Shown here: positions 1 through 7,090 of the stretch, piece by piece | Position numbering within the stretch: position 1 is the first letter of the stretch | Layout of the letters: each line of letters opens with the position of its first letter | Translations under genes and position numbers: made by a program | Notes under the pieces: model-generated | The model's input: only the letters and a program-made list of their open reading frames with translations | Told to the model about the DNA's origin: nothing | The model's database searches: none | Source: Thermoleophilia bacterium | Lineage (GTDB): Bacteria > Actinomycetota > Thermoleophilia > Gaiellales > Gaiellaceae | Direction: 5' to 3' | Assembly: GCA_029858755.1 (NCBI GenBank) | Contig: JAOUEK010000001.1 | Span: forward strand, 1 to 20,552 | Length of the DNA: 20,552 nt

Positions 1-151
1 GCAGGATGTCGGTATGCCGCGGGGTGTCCCACGCACCGCCGTATGCCCGAACGGCTCGTGCGTCGCATCGCTTGTCGGCCGGAGCCGTGCTTGACCCGGC
101 GGGAGGCCGGCCTGCGGTTTGCCCGGTGGTTGAGGTGGGCAGGGGGCTCGC

Positions 152-170
152 GGGGAGCCATGGCTTCCCC
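152..170. promoter_or_regulatory. Inverted repeat over the putative -35 region of arginase
   Basis: GGGGAGCC at 152-159 and GGCTTCCCC at 162-170 form an imperfect palindrome with one bulged base. It covers the place where a -35 box would sit for the -10 at 180-185, so it could be an operator. It could also be chance in GC-rich DNA. Confidence 0.25.
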
Positions 171-179
171 CACGTCGTC

Positions 180-185
180 TAGGCT
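180..185 (+). promoter_or_regulatory. -10 box (TAGGCT) of arginase, putative leaderless start
   Basis: TAGGCT fits TANNNT and ends 8 nt before the GTG start at 194. No Shine-Dalgarno sequence lies between them, so transcription probably starts at or next to the start codon. Confidence 0.45.
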
Positions 186-193
186 CCCCGACC

Positions 194-1099
194 GTGGCTA
201 CGCAGCGCGCAGTCCGGATCATCGGTGCGCCGCTCGACCTCGGGCAGAGCAGGCGCGGCGTCGACATGGGCCCGTCCGCCCTCCGTTACGCGGGACTGGA
301 GGAGCGCCTCGCCTCGATCGGCTTCGACGTCGAGGATCGCGGGAACCTGAGGACGCGCGAGCCCGAGGCGCTCGCCGTCGGCGACCTCCGCGCCCGCTAC
401 CTCCCGGAGATCCTCGACGCGTGCGCGGCGCTCGCCCAGGCCGTGTGCGAATCGGTCGAGTCGGGCGCAGTGCCGCTCGTCCTCGGCGGAGACCACTCGG
501 TCGCCCTCGGCACGCTCGCCGGGCTGGCCACCGCCGCGGAGAGCGCGGGAGGTGTTCTCTGGATCGACGCCCACGGCGACCTCAACCGCCCCGAGACGAG
601 CCCGTCCGGGAACGTGCACGGCATGCCGCTGGCGGCCTCGCTCGGCCTCGCCGGCGAGATGTTCGCCCATCCGGCGCTGCCACTCCCCACCGTCGATCCC
701 GCGCGGGTGGCGCTCGTGGGGGTCCGCGAGCTCGACCCGGACGAGCGCGAGATCGTCCGCACCACCGGCATCCGCGTCTTCACGATGAGCGAGATCGACC
801 GGATCGGCATCGAGCGGGCCGTCACGGAGGCGCTTGCGCGGGTCGCCGGCCCCGGCTTCACGCACGTGTCGCTCGACCTGGATGCTCTCGACCCCGAGGT
901 CGCCCCGGGTGTCGGTACACCGGTTCGTGGCGGCCTCACCTATCGCGAGGCACACCTCGCCTGCGAGCTCGTTGCCGAGTCGGGTCAGGCAGGCTCGCTG
1001 GAGGTCGTGGAGGTGAACCCGATCCTCGACCGGGAGAACACCACGGCCTCGACCGCCGTCGAGCTCGTCGCCAGCGCCCTCGGCAAGACGATCCTCTAG
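194..1099 (+). CDS. rocF: Arginase (ureohydrolase family)
   Basis: It should hydrolyse L-arginine to L-ornithine and urea in the cytoplasm with two Mn ions. The 301-residue product has the full ureohydrolase metal set: GGDHS (H101), WIDAHGDLN (D125, H127, D129) and SLDLDALDP (D228, D230). It also carries the arginase substrate-loop pattern SPSGNVHGMP (137-144) and EVNPILD (273-279). The text closely resembles Bacillus arginase (296 aa as I recall), so arginase is preferred over agmatinase or formimidoglutamase. The start is GTG at 194, chosen because the conserved N-terminus (IIGAPLDLGQ) follows directly and a -10 box lies just upstream. Its TAG stop overlaps that of the convergent methyltransferase within one CTAG. 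There is no urease or ornithine gene beside it, so its pathway role comes from family knowledge only. Confidence 0.93.
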   Translation: MATQRAVRIIGAPLDLGQSRRGVDMGPSALRYAGLEERLASIGFDVEDRGNLRTREPEALAVGDLRARYLPEILDACAALAQAVCESVESGAVPLVLGGDHSVALGTLAGLATAAESAGGVLWIDAHGDLNRPETSPSGNVHGMPLAASLGLAGEMFAHPALPLPTVDPARVALVGVRELDPDEREIVRTTGIRVFTMSEIDRIGIERAVTEALARVAGPGFTHVSLDLDALDPEVAPGVGTPVRGGLTYREAHLACELVAESGQAGSLEVVEVNPILDRENTTASTAVELVASALGKTIL

Positions 1100-1938
1100 C
1101 CCCGGCCGGCGAGGACGACGCGTGCCTTCCCCGGCACGACCAGCGACCCGTCGGGGCGGGCGTGCGCCCGCAGCCCTCCGGCCGCATGCTCGCGCAGGGT
1201 TGCCAGCCCGGCCTCGCCGAGACGTGCCGCGAGCGTGCGGACGAGCTGCGACGTGTCCTGCGCGATCGCCCACCACTCGTCGAGCGATGCCGCCCGCCAC
1301 GTCACCTCGGCGTCCTCCAGCACATCGACCCGGAGCCCGGCCTCCTCCACGAGGCGTCGCAGCCGCCCCGGGTCGGCGAGCCGGAAGGGCCCCGGCTCGT
1401 CGGGCGTTGGACGCTCGATCAGCCCCAGCTCCAGCGCCGCCCGGCCGACCGCCGACAGCCACGGGTTCCCGCGCGCCTCCGCCCAGACCGCCAGCACCAC
1501 GCGTCCGCCCGGCCGCACGACGCGGGCCAGCTCCCGCGCCGCTGCGTCGCAGTCCGGCACCAGCATCACCCCGAAGCGGCAGAGCGCGCCGTCCACCGAG
1601 GCGCCCGGTAGGCCGGTGGCGGCGGCGTCGACGACGGAGAGCTCGACGTTCGTGAGGCCCAGCTCCTCCGCCCTCCGCACCGCGGCGGCGACCATCTCGG
1701 GCGCGGCGTCGGTCGACAGCAGCCGCCCCTCGGGGCCCAGCCGCGCCGCCGCGAGGAACCCCGTGTCGCCCGAGCCCGCGGCGAGCTCCAGCACCCTCTC
1801 GCCCGGGCGCGGGTCGAGCAGCTCCACCATGCGCTCCGACAGGGCGCGGGTCGCACGCCAGAGCGCCTCCCGTTGCCGCGCCCAGCCCTCCGCCACCGAG
1901 CGCCAGGACTCGATCTGGTCGCCCGGCAGCTCGTTCAC
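1096..1938 (-). CDS. Class I SAM-dependent methyltransferase (UbiE/Methyltransf_11-like)
   Basis: It is a soluble methyltransferase of unknown substrate. The 280-residue product has the Rossmann SAM-binding motif I ELAAGSGDTG (51-60), the acidic end of strand beta-2 in STDAAPEMV (about 75-83), a motif-II-like VVDAAATGLP, and VRPGGRVVLAVW where the UbiE family has its motif III. The C-terminal third is helical and not diagnostic. The GTG start at 1938 lies 17 nt after the stop of the luciferase-like gene, so it is probably the last gene of that transcript. I see no good ribosome binding site before it, and a slightly later start is possible. Menaquinone or ubiquinone biosynthesis should not be inferred: residues beyond the SAM fold give no substrate clue. 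Confidence 0.85.
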   Translation of the reverse strand: MNELPGDQIESWRSVAEGWARQREALWRATRALSERMVELLDPRPGERVLELAAGSGDTGFLAAARLGPEGRLLSTDAAPEMVAAAVRRAEELGLTNVELSVVDAAATGLPGASVDGALCRFGVMLVPDCDAAARELARVVRPGGRVVLAVWAEARGNPWLSAVGRAALELGLIERPTPDEPGPFRLADPGRLRRLVEEAGLRVDVLEDAEVTWRAASLDEWWAIAQDTSQLVRTLAARLGEAGLATLREHAAGGLRAHARPDGSLVVPGKARVVLAGRG

Positions 1939-1955
1939 GGGCTTGCAGCGCCCGC

Positions 1956-2975
1956 CTACGAGACGACGCCCTTGAGCTGCGGGATCACGTGCTCCCCGTA
2001 CGCCCGGAGCGTCTCCTCCTGCCCGTGCGTCATCAGGTAGATGGAGAAGTGGTCGACGCCGATCGACTCCAGCTCGCGCAGCTTCGCCGTGATCTGCTCC
2101 GTGTCCCCGAGCACCGAGAAGCGGTCGCAGATCTCGTCGGTGACGAACTCACCGTGGGCTGCCCCGACCCGCGAGTGCTCGCTGTAGTCGTAGAACTTGC
2201 GCGCCTGCACGAAGTCGGTGAGGGCGGTGGGGATCGTCGAGCCGTCCGCGCCGTAGCGCTCGATCAGGTCCATCACGTGGTTGGAGACCATCGCCGGGAA
2301 CCATCGCGTCTGCTCGCGGCCGTCCTCGATCGGCCCCACGTGGCTCGGCGCGCACACGATGCACTTGAGCGCGGCGGGGTCGCGACCGGCCTCCTCCGCT
2401 GCCGCGCGGGCGGTGCTCATGATCCACTGGATGATCTCGGGGTCGGCGAGCTGGATGATCACGCCGTCGCCGACCCGACCGGCGACGCCGAGCGCCCTGG
2501 GGCCGTACCCGGCCACCCACATCGGGATCTCGGGCAATTCGGGGCGGACCCACTTCAGCTGCAGGTCCTTGTCGTTCCAGCGCACCTCCTGCCCGTTCAT
2601 GAACGGCTTGATCATGCGGAGGGCGCTCTCGAACTCGGCGACCCGCACGGGCTTCTGGCCGATCACCCGGCGCGCGGAGTCGCCGCGACCGATGCCCATC
2701 ACCATACGGCCGTCGGAGATGTCGTGCAGGGTCGCGTACAGGCTCGCCACGACCGTCGGCTCGCGCGTGCCGGGGTTCGTCACGAGGTGCCCGAACTTCA
2801 TCTTCGATGTCGCCTGGATCGCAAGGGCGAGCACCGGGTACGAGTCCTGCCACAGCACGTGCGAGTCGTACGTCCACCCGATCTCGAAACCGTGGCGCTC
2901 ACCGAGCGCCATGAGCTCCGCGAGGCGTGTCGCGGGAGGATCGGGGAGCACGGTGACGCCGAAGCTGAGGGCCAT
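1956..2975 (-). CDS. Luciferase-like (LLM class) F420/flavin-dependent oxidoreductase
   Basis: It is predicted to be a TIM-barrel oxidoreductase using F420 or reduced flavin; the substrate is unknown. The 339-residue product has the family pattern NPGTREPTVVASLYATLHDISDGR (about 67-90) followed by the phosphate-binding MGIGRGDS (93-100), and WVAGYGPRALGVAGRVGDGVI mid-protein. It resembles the family I know as CPS_4043-type (TIGR03842), which I recall near pyrimidine or hydantoin catabolic genes; that memory needs checking. The ATG start at 2975 is fixed by a perfect AAGGAGG (2988-2982) six bases upstream, and a GATAAT box lies further up at 3012-3007. It follows the MFS and M20 genes with an 82-nt gap, so it may have its own promoter while remaining in the same run. 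Confidence 0.88.
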   Translation of the reverse strand: MALSFGVTVLPDPPATRLAELMALGERHGFEIGWTYDSHVLWQDSYPVLALAIQATSKMKFGHLVTNPGTREPTVVASLYATLHDISDGRMVMGIGRGDSARRVIGQKPVRVAEFESALRMIKPFMNGQEVRWNDKDLQLKWVRPELPEIPMWVAGYGPRALGVAGRVGDGVIIQLADPEIIQWIMSTARAAAEEAGRDPAALKCIVCAPSHVGPIEDGREQTRWFPAMVSNHVMDLIERYGADGSTIPTALTDFVQARKFYDYSEHSRVGAAHGEFVTDEICDRFSVLGDTEQITAKLRELESIGVDHFSIYLMTHGQEETLRAYGEHVIPQLKGVVS

Positions 2976-3006
2976 GCGGAACCTCCTTGGTCGAGCCCGA
3001 GCGACG

Positions 3007-3012
3007 ATTATC
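3007..3012 (-). promoter_or_regulatory. -10 box (GATAAT) upstream of the luciferase-like gene
   Basis: On the minus strand GATAAT stands out in very GC-rich DNA. It would place the transcript start near 3000, giving a leader of about 25 nt with AAGGAGG at 2988-2982. No clear -35 box is seen. Confidence 0.4.
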
Positions 3013-3033
3013 CCCCACGCGGCGCCGCCCCGC

Positions 3034-3049
3034 GCGGGATCAACCCCGC
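3034..3049. terminator. Short hairpin after the MFS gene
   Basis: GCGGG (3034-3038) and CCCGC (3045-3049) pair across a 6-nt loop, nine bases past the MFS stop on the minus strand. There is no T-tract. It may slow or stop transcription before the promoter of the luciferase-like gene, but a 5-bp GC stem is common by chance here. Confidence 0.2.
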
Positions 3050-3057
3050 CGCCACGG

Positions 3058-4167
3058 CTAGAGGTGCGTGCGTGGAAGCGCCAGCAGCGCCAGCGCGACC
3101 AGCCCCGCCAGCGCGGCGAACGCGAGCCGCCCGTCTCCCGGGAGCTCGAACGCGAGCCCTGCGAGGGGCGTGCCGACGAGGATGGTCAGCACCGCGCAGC
3201 CGTTGACGAGCGCGACTGCCGCCCCCGGGGCGTCGGGGCGCTCCCGCTGTGCCGCCGCGAAGATCGTCGCGAAGGGCACTCCCGCCGCCAGCCCCGCGAG
3301 CAGCGCGCCCGCGGCGGACAGCCAGAGCGGCCCGCCGGCCGCGAGCAGCAGCAGCCCCAGCACGGTCGTGCACACGCTCACCGCCACGATCGCCGGGCGC
3401 CTCGGCCCACGCGCCAGCCGCCCGCCCCACGGCCTGGTGACCACGCCCGCGAAGAGCACGGTCCCGCCCGCCAGGCCCGCGAGGGACGAGCTCGTACCCT
3501 GCCGCTCGAGTAGCGGCACCACCCAGACCCCGGCGACGACGGCGAGTCCGAAGCTCGCCGCCTGGAGCGCGCCCAGCGGGAGCAGGCGCCGGTCTCGCAG
3601 CACCGTGGCCGCCGCGTGGCCGCCCGCGCGCGGCAGCCCGCGGGCGGCGAGCACGGGTCCCGTCGCCGCCGAGGCCAGCACGAGCGCAGTCCAGTACGGG
3701 GCCCGCCACCCCGCCCACTCGGTCAGCGCGGGCACCAGCATCAACGCGAGCCCGCCCCCGGCCATCGTCGCGCCGCCGTACAGGCCGTGCAGCAGGGTGC
3801 CGCCGCCAGCCGCGCGCACCAGGTCGAGCCCAGCGACGAAGCCGGCGCCCGAGCCGGCACCCACGATCAAGCGCCCGACCATGGCGACGCCCCATGAGTC
3901 GGAGGCGAGGAGCACCAGGTTGCCGGCGACCGCTGCCGTGATCGCGGCCAGCGCGACCGTGCGGGCGCCGACCACGTCCGACCCGCGCCCCGCCGGGAGC
4001 TGCGCCAGCAGGTGGGTGACGAAGAGCGCCGTCGTCAGCAGGCCGACCGCGGACAGCGATACCCCGTAGACGCGCGCGAGCGTGTCGGCGACGGCGCCGA
4101 CGTTGCCGACGTTCCAGGTCAGGAGGCCGCCGGTGGCGAGCCCCGCGGCGACGGCGACCCGTGACAT
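3058..4167 (-). CDS. MFS transporter
   Basis: It is a major facilitator superfamily permease of the cytoplasmic membrane, 369 residues, with about 12 hydrophobic segments along its length. After TM2 it has a degenerate loop motif (PAGRGSDVVGART) in the place of the usual MFS motif A, and a matching basic loop GGRLARGPRRPAIV starts the second half. The substrate is not readable from sequence. The ATG at 4167 lies 21 nt after the stop of the M20 amidohydrolase gene, so it is likely co-transcribed and may bring in that enzyme's substrate (an N-carbamoyl, ureido or allantoate-like compound) or export a product. I see no clear Shine-Dalgarno before the ATG. At 369 residues it is somewhat short for the family (about 400), but both six-helix halves seem present. 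Confidence 0.85.
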   Translation of the reverse strand: MSRVAVAAGLATGGLLTWNVGNVGAVADTLARVYGVSLSAVGLLTTALFVTHLLAQLPAGRGSDVVGARTVALAAITAAVAGNLVLLASDSWGVAMVGRLIVGAGSGAGFVAGLDLVRAAGGGTLLHGLYGGATMAGGGLALMLVPALTEWAGWRAPYWTALVLASAATGPVLAARGLPRAGGHAAATVLRDRRLLPLGALQAASFGLAVVAGVWVVPLLERQGTSSSLAGLAGGTVLFAGVVTRPWGGRLARGPRRPAIVAVSVCTTVLGLLLLAAGGPLWLSAAGALLAGLAAGVPFATIFAAAQRERPDAPGAAVALVNGCAVLTILVGTPLAGLAFELPGDGRLAFAALAGLVALALLALPRTHL

Positions 4168-4188
4168 CGAGCGGTCGGAGGTCGTGCC

Positions 4189-5430
4189 CTACGCGGCGGC
4201 GACGTGCGCGATCGTCTTGGCGGCCAGCCGGTCGAGGGCCGCCACGGACTGCTCGAGGTGCTCCTCGCGCGTGTCCTCGAGCCTCGTGTGGGAGAGGCCG
4301 CGCAGGCTCTGCACGAACATCATCACCGTGGGCACCCCTGCGCGGGCGACCTCCGCCGCGTCGTGCAGCGGGCCCGACGGCAGGCGGTGCGAGACCCCCG
4401 CGATCTCGGTGATCGCCTCGTCGCAGAGGCCGATCAGCGTCTCGTCGAAGAGGATCGGCTGGATGTTCCAGAGCCGCTCCCAGGCGACGTCGATGCGCTC
4501 CTCCTCCGCGAACCCGCGCGACAGCTCCTGGGCCCGCGCGAGCATCGAGGCGAGCGCCGCGGCGTCGAGGTGTCGCTGGTCGAGCAGTTGCTCGGCGGTC
4601 TCCACGACCGAGGTGACGATCCCCGGCCTGCAGGTCACGCCGCCCGACGTGCACACGGCACCGCCGCCCGTCTCCCGGGCGATGTCGCGGATCGCGAGCG
4701 CGAGCTTCGCCGCGCCCGCGAGCGCGTCACGCCGCTCCTTCATGGGCGTCGAGCCCGCGTGAGCGGCCTGGCCCGTCCAGGTGACGCGCCAGCGCTCGAC
4801 CCCGAACGTCCCCAGCACCGCGCCGAGCGGGAGCTCGCGCGACTCGAGCACCGGGCCCTGCTCGATGTGCAGCTCGAGGTAGGCCGCCGCGGTCGCGAGC
4901 TGTGCGTGCGCCTCGAGCGCCCGGTCGAGCTCGACGCCGAAGGCGCCCACCGCGTCCGGCAGTGACACGCCCTCGCGGTCGGTGAGCCGCCGCAGCTCCT
5001 CCTGGTCGGCCATCGAGCCGCCCGCGGCCGACGACCCGAACAGCGAGCGGCCGAAGCGCGCGCCCTCCTCGTCGGCCCAGTCGACCAGGCGCACCGTCAC
5101 GGCGGGCGTGCCCTCGCCGGCGATCCGGCGCAGGGCCTCTGCGCCCGCGAGCACGTTGAGGCACCCGTCCAGCCAGCCGCCGTTCGGCACGGAGTCCATG
5201 TGGCCGCCGAGCAGCACCGCCCGCTCCGTCTCCCCCCGCAGCGTGTACCAGTCGTTCCCGGCGGCGTCCCGCTCGACCTCCAGCGGCAGGTCGGAGAGCA
5301 GGTCGGCCAGCCAGGCCCGAGCTCGCGCCCACGTCTCCGTCCAGGCGACGCGCTGCGCGCCGTTCTCGTCGCCGGTCAGCTCGCGGAGCTCCTGCAGCTG
5401 CGCGACCACCCGTGCCGGGTCGAGCGCCAT
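4189..5430 (-). CDS. M20 amidohydrolase: N-carbamoyl-amino-acid hydrolase / allantoate amidohydrolase / beta-ureidopropionase type
   Basis: It should hydrolyse a ureido (N-carbamoyl) or allantoate-type substrate using two metal ions, releasing ammonia and CO2 from the ureido group. The 413-residue product carries the M20 ligand set in order: GGHMDSVPNGGWLDG (H77, D79, D88), WADEEGARFG (general base and ligand E121/E122), ELHIEQG (H188) and SHTRLEDT (H381). It also has the dimerisation-domain pattern DQRHLD (284-289) and SGPLHDAAEVARAGVPTVMMF near the C-terminus. These are the marks of the carbamoylase branch rather than M20 peptidases. I cannot choose between N-carbamoyl-L-amino acid, beta-ureidopropionate and allantoate as substrate. 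The ATG at 5430 is preceded on the minus strand by TAGGGT ending 6 nt upstream, so it may be leaderless. It is followed 21 nt later by an MFS gene. Confidence 0.88.
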   Translation of the reverse strand: MALDPARVVAQLQELRELTGDENGAQRVAWTETWARARAWLADLLSDLPLEVERDAAGNDWYTLRGETERAVLLGGHMDSVPNGGWLDGCLNVLAGAEALRRIAGEGTPAVTVRLVDWADEEGARFGRSLFGSSAAGGSMADQEELRRLTDREGVSLPDAVGAFGVELDRALEAHAQLATAAAYLELHIEQGPVLESRELPLGAVLGTFGVERWRVTWTGQAAHAGSTPMKERRDALAGAAKLALAIRDIARETGGGAVCTSGGVTCRPGIVTSVVETAEQLLDQRHLDAAALASMLARAQELSRGFAEEERIDVAWERLWNIQPILFDETLIGLCDEAITEIAGVSHRLPSGPLHDAAEVARAGVPTVMMFVQSLRGLSHTRLEDTREEHLEQSVAALDRLAAKTIAHVAAA

Positions 5431-5436
5431 GACGTG

Positions 5437-5442
5437 ACCCTA
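5437..5442 (-). promoter_or_regulatory. -10 box (TAGGGT) of the M20 amidohydrolase gene
   Basis: TAGGGT (TANNNT) on the minus strand is followed by CACGTC and then ATG, with no Shine-Dalgarno. This suggests a leaderless transcript starting at 5430, although the upstream acidic-protein gene ends only 20 nt away. Confidence 0.35.
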
Positions 5443-5450
5443 CACCGCCG

Positions 5451-5867
5451 TCAGACGTCCGCGGGAGCGGTCGGCGGCTGCTCGAGCGCCCGGACGAAGC
5501 GCTCCAGCGCCCGCTGGCGTGCATGGGAGAGGTCGATCTCCCCCAGGAGCCGCGCGATCTCCTCGGCAGCCTCCTCGGCGGCACCACCCCCCTCGTCGTC
5601 GTCCACGTCGGCGTGGGCGAACACCTCCTCGTCGCCCTCCTCGTCCCAGATCACGAGCTCGCCGCCGTCGCCGAGCAGCTCGCGCACGATCTCCGCGTCA
5701 GCGGGGTCGAGCCGGGCGAGCGCCTCGCGGTCGACGCGCGACCGCTCCTCCTCGAGCACCGTCTCCTCGACCTGTTCGCGGAGCGCCGCCTCGCGCTCGC
5801 GCTCGAACTCGAGGGCCTCTACGACCTCCTGCCGTCGTCTGCGCCGTGCGATCGCGTCGCGGTCCAC
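5451..5867 (-). CDS. Small acidic coiled-coil protein of unknown function
   Basis: I do not recognise a family. The 138-residue product begins with a basic stretch (IARRRRRQ), continues as a Glu/Arg-rich heptad-like helix (about 10-60, including EEERSRVDREALARLD), then a strongly acidic middle segment (WDEEGDEEVFAHADVDDDEGGG, about 78-100), and ends with an amphipathic helix and a Pro-rich tail. It is soluble, with no signal peptide or cysteine. I prefer GTG at 5867 because TATCCT lies 6 nt upstream in the divergent promoter. An ATG at 5909 would overlap the start of the divergent MFS gene and adds a poorly protein-like N-terminus. It may be a structural or regulatory partner; the neighbours do not tell. 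Confidence 0.6.
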   Translation of the reverse strand: MDRDAIARRRRRQEVVEALEFEREREAALREQVEETVLEEERSRVDREALARLDPADAEIVRELLGDGGELVIWDEEGDEEVFAHADVDDDEGGGAAEEAAEEIARLLGEIDLSHARQRALERFVRALEQPPTAPADV

Positions 5868-5887
5868 GGCGCAAGGATAATCGGCAC
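5868..5887. promoter_or_regulatory. 20-bp divergent promoter with overlapping -10 boxes
   Basis: The whole space between two GTG starts is 20 bp. On the plus strand GATAAT (5876-5881) is followed by 6 nt and GTG at 5888. On the minus strand TATCCT (5879-5874) is followed by 6 nt and GTG at 5867. The two -10 boxes share four base pairs. Both transcripts would begin at their start codon, and each -35 region would lie inside the other gene. An alternative for the MFS gene is AAGGA at 5873-5877 acting as a ribosome binding site. Confidence 0.5.
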
Positions 5888-7090
5888 GTGTCGCACACCT
5901 CCCGCTCACCGAGGGTGGTGCTCGCAGGGGCGACCGCAGCGCAGGCGTCGGTCTCGTTCGTGAACTTCGGGCTGCCCGCCGTCGGGCCGCGGTTGCGAGC
6001 AGACTTCTCGCTCAGCCTGCTCGAGCTCGGCGCCGTGCTCACCGCCGGGCTGCTGGGCTCCGGCGTGGCGCTGATCGCGGCGGGCATCGCCGTCGACCGC
6101 TACGGCACGCGGCGGTCGATGCTCGCCGGCACCGCGCTCGGCACGGCAGGGCTCGTCGTGGCCGCGGTGGCATCCGCCCCGGGCGTGCTCTTCGCGGCGC
6201 TCTTCGTGTTCGGGATCGGCACGGCCGTGACGCCCGTCGCCGGCGCGGGAGCGCTGTTCCGCTCGTTCACCGCAGGGCGCCGCGGCTGGGCGCTCGGCGT
6301 CCGGCAAACCGCCGTCCCGCTCGGGGGGACGATCGCCGCGATCGGCTTTCCGCTGCTCTACGCGGCCGGAGGGCTGCGCCTCACGCTGCTCGTCGGCGCG
6401 GTTGCCACGCTCGTCACCGGCGTGTGGTTCGGGTCGGTGGTGGGCGACGACCACACCGGGCGGGTGCGAACGGTCGAGCAGCCGTTCCGGAGCATCTGGC
6501 GCGCCCCCGGCATGCAGCGGCTCCTGCTCGTGGCAGCGTGCTACATCGTCGTGCTCCAGGCGCTGCTCGCGTACATCGTGCCCGCCATCCGTGCCGCCGG
6601 CCACTCGGCGCTGACCGCGTCGACCGCCTACGTCGCGATCAACGTCACCGCCATGCTCGCGCGGATCGCGTGGGGGCGCATCGCGGACACCGGAGGTGGC
6701 TCTCGCCGCGTGCGCACGCTCGTGGAGGTCGGTTTCGTCGCCTGCGCCGGGTCGCTGCTGTTCGCCCTCGCGCTCCACGTCGGCCCCGTGGTGATCGTCG
6801 CCTCGGCCGTCCTCTTCGGCATCGGCGCGCTCGGCTGGAACGCGCTCGTCTACGTGAGCGCCGGCGAGCGGGCGAGCGCCGAGCTCGCCGCACGCTCGGT
6901 GGCCGTGGCGGCGACGGTCGTGTTCGTGATCTCCGGGGTGGTGACGCCTCTGCTGGGCGCGCTGGCCGACGTCGCCGGCTGGGACGGCCTCTGGCTGACC
7001 ACCGCGGCGGTCGCGGCGCTCGGGGCGCTGCTCGCGAGCCGCCTCACGCGGACGGCGATCCCGGTAGCGGTCGATCCGCGCTCTCGCTGA
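5888..7090 (+). CDS. MFS transporter
   Basis: It is a major facilitator superfamily permease of 400 residues with about 12 membrane segments. MFS motif A is clear between TM2 and TM3 (AVDRYGTRRSMLAG), and the equivalent loop in the second half reads WGRIADTGGGSRR. The stretch GWALGVRQTAVPLGG near TM5 is typical of anion or organic-acid MFS subgroups, but the substrate cannot be called. I chose GTG at 5888, in frame and right after a GATAAT box, over upstream starts that would translate the antisense of the acidic-protein gene. Its 3' end overlaps the convergent DehI-like gene by 47 bp. Confidence 0.85.
   Translation: MSHTSRSPRVVLAGATAAQASVSFVNFGLPAVGPRLRADFSLSLLELGAVLTAGLLGSGVALIAAGIAVDRYGTRRSMLAGTALGTAGLVVAAVASAPGVLFAALFVFGIGTAVTPVAGAGALFRSFTAGRRGWALGVRQTAVPLGGTIAAIGFPLLYAAGGLRLTLLVGAVATLVTGVWFGSVVGDDHTGRVRTVEQPFRSIWRAPGMQRLLLVAACYIVVLQALLAYIVPAIRAAGHSALTASTAYVAINVTAMLARIAWGRIADTGGGSRRVRTLVEVGFVACAGSLLFALALHVGPVVIVASAVLFGIGALGWNALVYVSAGERASAELAARSVAVAATVVFVISGVVTPLLGALADVAGWDGLWLTTAAVAALGALLASRLTRTAIPVAVDPRSR

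Larger units (their letters stand above)
1..193. other. Gene-free left edge and arginase upstream region
   Basis: I see no convincing coding sequence. The open frames crossing it give arginine-rich, low-complexity translations typical of out-of-frame GC-rich DNA. It holds the arginase promoter at its right end and an imperfect inverted repeat at 152-170. The end of a gene lying further left cannot be excluded. Confidence 0.5.

Noticed and set aside
43..1611. Long plus-strand open frame overlapping arginase
   Set aside because: Its translation is arginine- and proline-rich with no motif, while the other frame encodes a complete arginase; it is a GC-driven shadow.
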